A DNA stretch of 64,000 nt, taken from positions 74,228,300-74,292,299 of the forward strand of contig CM049314.1 of NCBI GenBank assembly GCA_026874595.1. The letters run 5' to 3'. The position numbers and the translations under genes were made by a program. This DNA comes from Sipunculus nudus (lineage: Eukaryota; Annelida; Sipuncula; Golfingiida; Sipunculidae). The first letter of the stretch is position 1; every line of letters starts with the position of its first letter. The notes below the pieces were generated by a model, which was not told where the DNA came from, did no database searches, and saw only the letters and a list, made by a program, of their open reading frames with translations. This document shows, in pieces, positions 57,837-64,000 of the stretch.

Positions 57837-58489
57837 TTCTCTATTTTTGAGACCTTAAAAGATGCAGTCATCTGTTAACAGGGCACAAATCGTAACAACT
57901 GGACCTAGAATCTTCTATCTTGACATGCTGGGAGGCCCATGAAAAGTCTCCTTGGAAACCTGGATTTGGTCTCTGTTACCCATATCCTTGGAGCTATGGG
58001 GCTCCGAAGTACCCCCCAGAATAATGAAAATTTTATACCAAAACTCAAATATCTGAACAACTAATGCATTGATCACCATGATTCTTTGCATGGATATTGA
58101 TCATGGAGTGTTTCATAGGTTTCTGCAGACTGGTGGCGCCACCTGTATTTTTTCTATATTTTACAATTTTCTTTCTCTATTTTTGATACCTTATAAGATG
58201 CGGTCATCTGATAATAGGGCACAAATCATAACGGCTAGACCTAGAATCTTCTTTCTTGACATGCAGAGAGGCCAATGAACAGTCTTCTTGGAAACTGAAA
58301 ATTAGGTCTCTGTTACCCAAAACCTCAGAGCTATGGGGCTCTGAAGTATCCCCCAGAATAATGCAAAATTTGATACAAAAGCTCAAGTATCTGAATAACC
58401 ACTGCATTGATCACCAAGATTCTTTGCATGAATATTGATCATGGGATGTTCCATCACTTCCTGCAGACTGGTGGTGCCACCTGTATTTT

Positions 58490-59160
58490 TTCAAATTTTT
58501 GCAAATTTTTTTTCTCTTTTTTTTTCAAACCTCAATGAAACTGTAATCTGTTAACAGGGCACAAATCATAACCACTGGACCTGGAATCTTCTAACTTAAT
58601 ATCCTGGGAGGTCCATTAAAAAATTCTTGAAAACCTGAAATTAGGTCCCTGTTACCCATATCCTTGGAGCTATGGGGCTCTGAAGTACCCCCCAGAATAA
58701 TGCAAAATTTGATACAAAAGCTCAAGTATCTGAATAACCACTGCATTGATCACCAAGATTCTTTGCATGAATATTGATCATGGGATGTTCCATCACTTCC
58801 TGCAGACTGGTGGTGCCACCTGTATTTTTTCAAATTTTTGCAAATTTTTTTTCTCTTTTTTTTTTTCAAACCTCAATGAAACTGTAATCTGTTAACAGGG
58901 CACAAATCATAACCACTGGACCTGGAATCTTCTAACTTAATATCCTGGGAGGTCCATTAAAAAATTCTTGAAAACCTGAAATTAGGTCCCTGTTACCCAT
59001 ATCCTTGGAGCTATGGGGCTCTGAAGTACCCCCCAGAATAATGCAAAATTTGATCCAAAAGCTCAAGTATCTGAATAACCACTGCATTGATCACCATGAT
59101 TCTTTGCATGAATATTGATCATGGGATGTTCCATCATTTCTTGCAGACTGGTGGTGCCAC
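58490..59160 (+). repeat. Near-identical adjacent 339-bp units
   Basis: The units starting at about 58490 and 58829 agree almost base for base (for example CAAACCTCAATGAAACTGTA and CTTAATATCCTGGGAGGTCC in both), differing mainly in a T-run length. Other units of the array are much more diverged. This marks a recent unit duplication. Confidence 0.85.
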
Positions 59161-59835
59161 CATTATTTTTTAGAATTTTTACAAATTTTTCTCTTTTTAT
59201 CAGACCTCAATGAAACTGTAATCTGTTAACAGGGCACAAATCGTAACTGCTGGACCTAGATTCTTCTAACTTGACATCAAGGGAGGTTCATGAAAAGTCT
59301 CTGTGAAAACATGAGATTAGGTCTCTGTTACGCATATCCTTTGTAGTAAGTACCCCTCAGAATAATTAAAAATTTGATACAAAACTCCAGTATCTAAATA
59401 ACCAATGCATTGATCTCCATGATTCTTTGCAGGCATATTGATCATGGAGTGTTCCATCAGTTCAAACTGGTGGCGCCACCTGTATTTTTTTTCAATTTTT
59501 TAGGCATTTTTTTCTCTATTAAGAGACCTTCTAATTAAGTGGTCATCTGTTAACATGCCACAAACTGTAACTGCTGTACCTAGAATCTTCTTACTTGACA
59601 TCCAGGGAGACTAATGAAAAATCTCTTTGGAAACCTGAAATTAGGTTTCTGTTACCCATATTCTCTGAGCTATAGGGCTCATAAATACCCCCAAGAATAA
59701 TTAAAAATTTGATACAAACAAAAGCTCCAATAAAGCTGAATAACTAATGCCTTGATAGCCATGATTCTTTGGATATATATTGATCATGGAGTGTTTCATC
59801 AGTTCCTGCAGACTGGTGGCACTCCTTGTATTTTT

Positions 59836-61720
59836 AGCGAACCTGTGAGCTTATGCGATGGCGCAGCGTCGTCCGTCCGCCGTCCGCCGTCCAGGGCTGG
59901 CTTTCCGCCGTCCATGGCTGTAAGTCAGAAACTGTTGTAGCTAGCAGCTCCAAATTACATGTAAAAATTTGTCACATGTGAAACTTGGTGCCCTGGAGCT
60001 TATTATTGGGTATCTGCATTAATTTAGATTTTATAGAGAAAAAGCTTAAAAACCTTAAAAAATCGTCTTCTCTGAAACTGTCCTGCCAAATTGTCCAATA
60101 TTTCACAAAAATGATCCCTGGAACAATCTCTCTCAAGTTTGTTCAATTGGTTCCAGTTCGGAGATTTTTGGCCAAGTTACAGGAGGTTGAACTTAGTCAT
60201 CCGTCCAAAAAGGCTCACTAAAATTAAAATCTCAAAAACGGCTGGAGCTATAATGACCAAATTTTATACCAATGTTTGTCACATATGTCATATCTGATTT
60301 TGAGGTATTGGTGGCCCCACCTACATTGATGTGTTTTTTACAAGCGAAAACGTAATTTTAAACTCTTCTAGCTTATACACTGATTTATGATGAAACTGTT
60401 CAGCTGATTGGTTTAAACTTTACAAGAATTATTCTATGGTAGGGTTCTGCCTGTTTTATAAGAATAGATTGGGTAAATACAGTTTTAAAAAAGCATTGTA
60501 GCTAATTGAAAAAGGCTTTCTGTATTTGAAAACAGATTTGACTTCATGCTGAGTTTCAGCAGCCAAGTAAGAGGTCACTCAGTACAAACAGGTGGGGTCC
60601 AGACATCACCATGGCAACTGACCTGGCTCTGGGGGGTGTCTAGACAATGTGTCTAGACGTCTAGACACAGCATCTAGACGTCTGGACACATTGTTTAGAA
60701 GCAGAATTCCCAGATTATTGGAACTGTATCTTTCAACTGTTTGAAAAAACTTGGTTTGCATTTTAAGTGAATCGGTTTATCATCAGGTCACATGTGAACT
60801 GCTGCACCCTCATTTTTGGTTGACCTCTGACCTTTCCTTGCTGCCCAGCGTCCATTTGTGCATCTGTTTCCACATATCTCTGGAACCGTTTGAACGATCA
60901 GGCTAAAAATTTTGCACAAATGTAGCCCTTTGATAGCTTTATAACATGCACTAAAAATGGTGGCGCCACCTGCAACCATTTTTGCACAGCATCCATCTGT
61001 TCATCTGCCTTTGGATAATATTACTCATATCTCTGCAGTGGTTTGACTTATCCACCTGTATTTTGCAGGTTTATACATCCTGGACAACTTTCTCGATTTA
61101 TATCAGGTGGCGCCACCTACAATCGCATTTACTCTGCAGACATCCAAGCTCATATCTCGGGAACCGTTTGACCGATTGGGCCAAAATTTTGCTTGTGTAT
61201 AGATCTCACATAGCTCTTCATCATAGGCAAAACTGTTGGCGCCACCTGCAACCATTAATGCACAGCATCAATCTGTTAAGCAGCCTTGGGATAAAATCAC
61301 TCATATCTCAGCAGTGGTTTGACTTATCCACCTGAAATTTTGCAGGTTTATACATCCTGGACAATTTTCTTGATTATATGACAGGTGGCACCACCTACAT
61401 TCAAGTTTAAGCTGCAGACATCCATGCTAATATGCAACATACCACGCTCTATTCCCCTTGCCACTTAATCCATGCCTCACTTCACCCGTCCCATTCTGAT
61501 TTCTGCGGATACACATAGTGGCTTGTTGACTACCCATATTCTGGTTTTAAAATGTCCTAGTCCGAAACTTGCAGTTCAGAAACATCCATTTTGCTGAAAT
61601 CATAATGACTAAGGTAGATATGCAGGACTTAGGAGGATCAATATTAAATTTTAAAAATAAACCTCCAATCATACTCCTAAAATTTGCACAGGTTCGCATT
61701 AGGCCTGTAGGCCTTGTTTT
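59836..61720 (+). mobile_element. Family D element, copy D1, nested in A2
   Basis: Starts AGCGAACCTGTGAGCTTATG, followed by CGTCCGTCCGCCGTCCGCC. It ends GCACAGGTTCGCATTAGGCC then TGTAGGCCTTGTTTT; GCGAACCTGTG and its inverse CACAGGTTCGC give an 11-bp subterminal inverted repeat, and AGGCCTGTAGGCCT is the terminal palindrome. The flanking A2 unit is split within T-rich sequence (TGTATTTTT before, CAAATTTTTACC after). A family E fragment lies inside in reverse orientation. Confidence 0.75.
60785..61553 (-). mobile_element. Family E element fragment, reverse orientation in D1
   Basis: Reverse complement of parts of 33431-34830: GGTCACATGTGAACTGCTGC corresponds to 34798 on, GGTGGCGCCACCTGCAACCA to the 280-bp unit, and GCGGATACACATAGTGGCTT to the E start at 33450-33480. 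About two units remain. In D3 the same element lies in the forward direction. Confidence 0.7.
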
Positions 61721-61913
61721 CAAATTTTTACCTATTTTTTTTTCTATTTGTGAGACCTTCAAATGAAGTTGTCATCTGTCCAAAAGCCCACTGAAACCCA
61801 TATCTAAGGACTTTTCACAAAATTCATGATTTGTTTGCACTCTGGCAGTCATTTTGCTCATTGTTCAACATTCCTTGAATTCAGTTGAGCGTCATGGCCC
61901 ATGGGCCACTTAT

Positions 61914-64000
61914 TAGTGAACCTGTGAGCTTATGCGATGGTGCGGCGGCATCCGTTGTGTGTCGTGCGTCGTCTATACGTTAACCATAGCTGTCTCAAAA
62001 ATGGCAGGAGCTAGCATCGCGAAATTTTTTGCAAATAATCAGTCATCCCAAAAACTATATCGGATTTTGTTTATTTTTTTTCTAACTGCATTTTCATAGA
62101 TTTTATAGGGAAAAAGCTAAAAAAAATTATAAAAATCTTCTCCAAAATTGTCCAGCCAAATTGTCCAATATTTCACAGAAATGATCCCTGGAACAATCTT
62201 TCTCAAGTTTGTTAGAATGGTTCCAGTTCGGAGATTTTTGGCCAAGTTACAGGAGGTTGAATTTTGTTAAATGTGCAAAAAAGCATATTAAAATTTAAAT
62301 CTCAGAAACGGCTGGAGCTGTCATCACCAAATTTTATGCCAATATTGGTCACATGAGTCATATCTCAAAATTGAGGTATTGGTGGCGCCACCTGCATTGG
62401 CCTTTTTTGTATGGGGTCATTAGTGCTTGTATCACACTGAGGGCTACAAAAACTTCTTCTCTGAAACCATAGGGCCAAAATGTTTAATATCACACATAAA
62501 TGATCCTAGGGTAGTGCTTTATGAAATTTGTTCAAATGGTCTCATTTCAGTGATTTTTGGCTAAGTTATGGGAAGCTGAATTTAGTCATATGCCATAACA
62601 GCCCATTTTAGCTCAGTGGCTAAAAAGATCTTCTTCTCAAAAACCACTGGGCCAAATTCTTAAATCTCACACATTAATTATCCTCAGATGATGATAATTC
62701 GAGTTTGTTCAAATGGTTTTGGTTCAGTGCTTTTTGGCTGAGTTACGGGAAGCTGAACTTAGCCAGTTTGCTGAATCTTCCTATATGAGTTATAAACGTT
62801 TTTAGAATGATGCCACTGAAGCCAGATTGTTAAATATTTTACAAGAATAATCCCTACAGTAATTCTTATAATAATTGTCATTAATGGTTCCACATGAATG
62901 ATTTTCTGGCTGAATTACTGAGATTGAATTGAGTCATTTTACCATATATGTTAGCTGTGTGATGCTGTTACATTAGCCTGGCATCAGTTTATCAGCATCT
63001 ATTACATCATGCCACTAGACATTTAGATTTCAGGTTATCTTTGGTTAATATTGACAAGAAAGTTTTTTTAAAAGCTTTTAAAAATTTAGATATATGATTT
63101 AAGTTATTCATCATACCAGGCAATGTTACAATCATGGATATTCAGCTCTCTGTGGCTATATAAAGACAACTGTACATAGATTATAAATTATTGGTATCCC
63201 TACTCAACTTAATTCAAGAATTTGCCATCAATGAGATATATCTGTATTTTAATTTTGCATTCAGTATGCATCCGTAATAATTTTACATATATTCCTGATT
63301 TCTTTTTTATAAAAAAGTCAGTTGAAAAGCATTTTGTATAGGGAAAATAAATTTCAAAGTTATTTCAAGTAGGGACCTTTTTTGTGTACAGATGGCAGCA
63401 CTTGGTTTACCATTGGCAGCTTGCCAGAGCCTTGATGTTGGTCATTAGCCAAGATGATGTCAGCTCTATAAATAGTTTTGGCACAGTGCAAGGATTGGAA
63501 GAAGTGCAGCCAGGTAGAAGTCAAGAGTTCACTCAGTGCAGTAGCTGCATTCTATTTATAGCTTTGGCAGACTGCTCACTGCATCATATTTGGCACCAAA
63601 GTTCAGCCTGAATCTATTTATAGCTTTGGCAGACTGCCAACTGTGTCAGATTATGCAACAGGTCAAGAGTTCACTCAGTGCAGCCAGGTACAGGTCAAAA
63701 GTTCACTCAGTCTAGCCAGGTGCAGGTCAAGAGTTCACTCAGTGCAGTAGCTTGAGGCAGCAATTTGTCACAGGTCACTCGGGGGCAAGTGCCTTACTCA
63801 CCTAAGCCTTGTCAGTCCAGTGCATCAAACTCTGGGGAAGTTTGATGTATAGGACTAATATTTTGACCTGTCTATGCGTCTTTTATGATATTCTCATTAA
63901 CAAGACAGGTTGTGCCACCTACATTGACTTTTGAAGTGTATGAGCCTGCTTATTTCTACAGAGGAACTTGATACATCAGCCTAAAATTGGGCATGTTAAT
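61914..64000 (+). mobile_element. Family D element, copy D2, running off the window
   Basis: Starts AGTGAACCTGTGAGCTTATG immediately after the A2 end. The body follows D1 (GGAGCTAGCATCGCGAAATT, CCCTGGAACAATCTTTCTCA, GTGGCGCCACC near 62383). From about 63460 it matches the 3' body of D3 (35280-35700). Its 3' end lies beyond 64000. A short minisatellite sits at 63650-63760. Confidence 0.65.
63650..63760 (+). repeat. Minisatellite of about 36-40 bp, three units
   Basis: CAGGTCAAGAGTTCACTCAG (with variants) repeats at about 63659, 63694 and 63726, each followed by a TGCAGCCAGGTACAGG-like spacer. A related copy lies near 63516. Confidence 0.8.

Larger units (their letters stand above)
54654..61913 (+). 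mobile_element. Pearl/Helentron-like element, family A2, forward copy with nested elements
   Basis: Starts TAGCTCAGCTGACTGCAAGT with a GTCC-rich patch and ends near 61913 with TTCAGTTGAGCGTCATGGCC, then CATGGGCCACTTAT. The core unit (about 340 bp) has its palindrome near 54983, 58132, 58470, 58809, 59150, 59469 and 59815. The array is split by A1 copy II (55023-57836) and D1 (59836-61720); the unit sequence on the two sides of each joins without loss. It is the opposite orientation to 49721-52941, so the region has large inverted arms. Confidence 0.7.

Overview
The window looks like intron-rich, AT-rich nuclear DNA of a marine invertebrate, most likely a mollusc. This rests on split exons with GT/AG borders, several retrotransposon clades, and many repeats that combine GTCC microsatellites with tandem cores, an architecture known from bivalve 'pearl' and Helentron-related elements. 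The phylum is inferred, not proven. I see no prokaryotic genes, rRNA, functional tRNA or CRISPR array. Almost everything is transposon-derived. The only host gene I can support is a partial homocysteine S-methyltransferase-like gene (five exons, + strand, 39.8-49.3 kb) that runs off the right edge.

Layout, left half. 0.45-11.4 kb is a nested cluster: two LTR-like direct repeats (456-752 and 11037-11391) bracket a minus-strand Gypsy remnant (gag at 10.6 kb to integrase at 7.7 kb), and a plus-strand L1-like LINE (to 7281) lies between the Gypsy 3' region and its left repeat. A GC-rich MITE sits inside the LINE ORF1. 11.4-14.1 kb holds simple repeats and copies of a dispersed repeat called F here. 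14094-21445 is a long Tx1/L1-like LINE with a 12-bp target-site duplication in repeat F; its 5' end carries about 27 nt that match the start of U1 snRNA. 21.7-22.4 kb may be a solo LTR. 23205-30181 is a Gypsy-type LTR retrotransposon (called Gypsy-B) with gag, protease, RT, RNase H, integrase, polypurine tract and 3' LTR, bordered by (TA)n on both sides.

Right half. 30.3-39.8 kb has a TTA-flanked MITE, a 3-kb pearl-like element and a tRNA-derived SINE. From 39.8 kb the methyltransferase exons are separated by introns filled with nested pearl/Helentron-like elements. I distinguish families A (A1, A2), C, D and E. Each has its own terminal inverted motif, usually a short 3' palindrome, often a GTCC-rich tract near the start, and a tandem core of roughly 280-680 bp units. 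Units of several families carry the palindrome GGTGGCGCCACC. Nested insertions (A1 and D inside A2, C inside A1, E inside D) fix several element borders.

Functionally the window is one host gene, probably a cytosolic enzyme that makes methionine from homocysteine, in a landscape of dead or decaying retrotransposons and non-autonomous DNA elements. The most unusual item is the U1-headed LINE: its U1 segment starts at U1 +1 and ends inside a motif shared with the LINE's own target site, which suggests a LINE that inserts in U1 genes and is transcribed from the U1 promoter.
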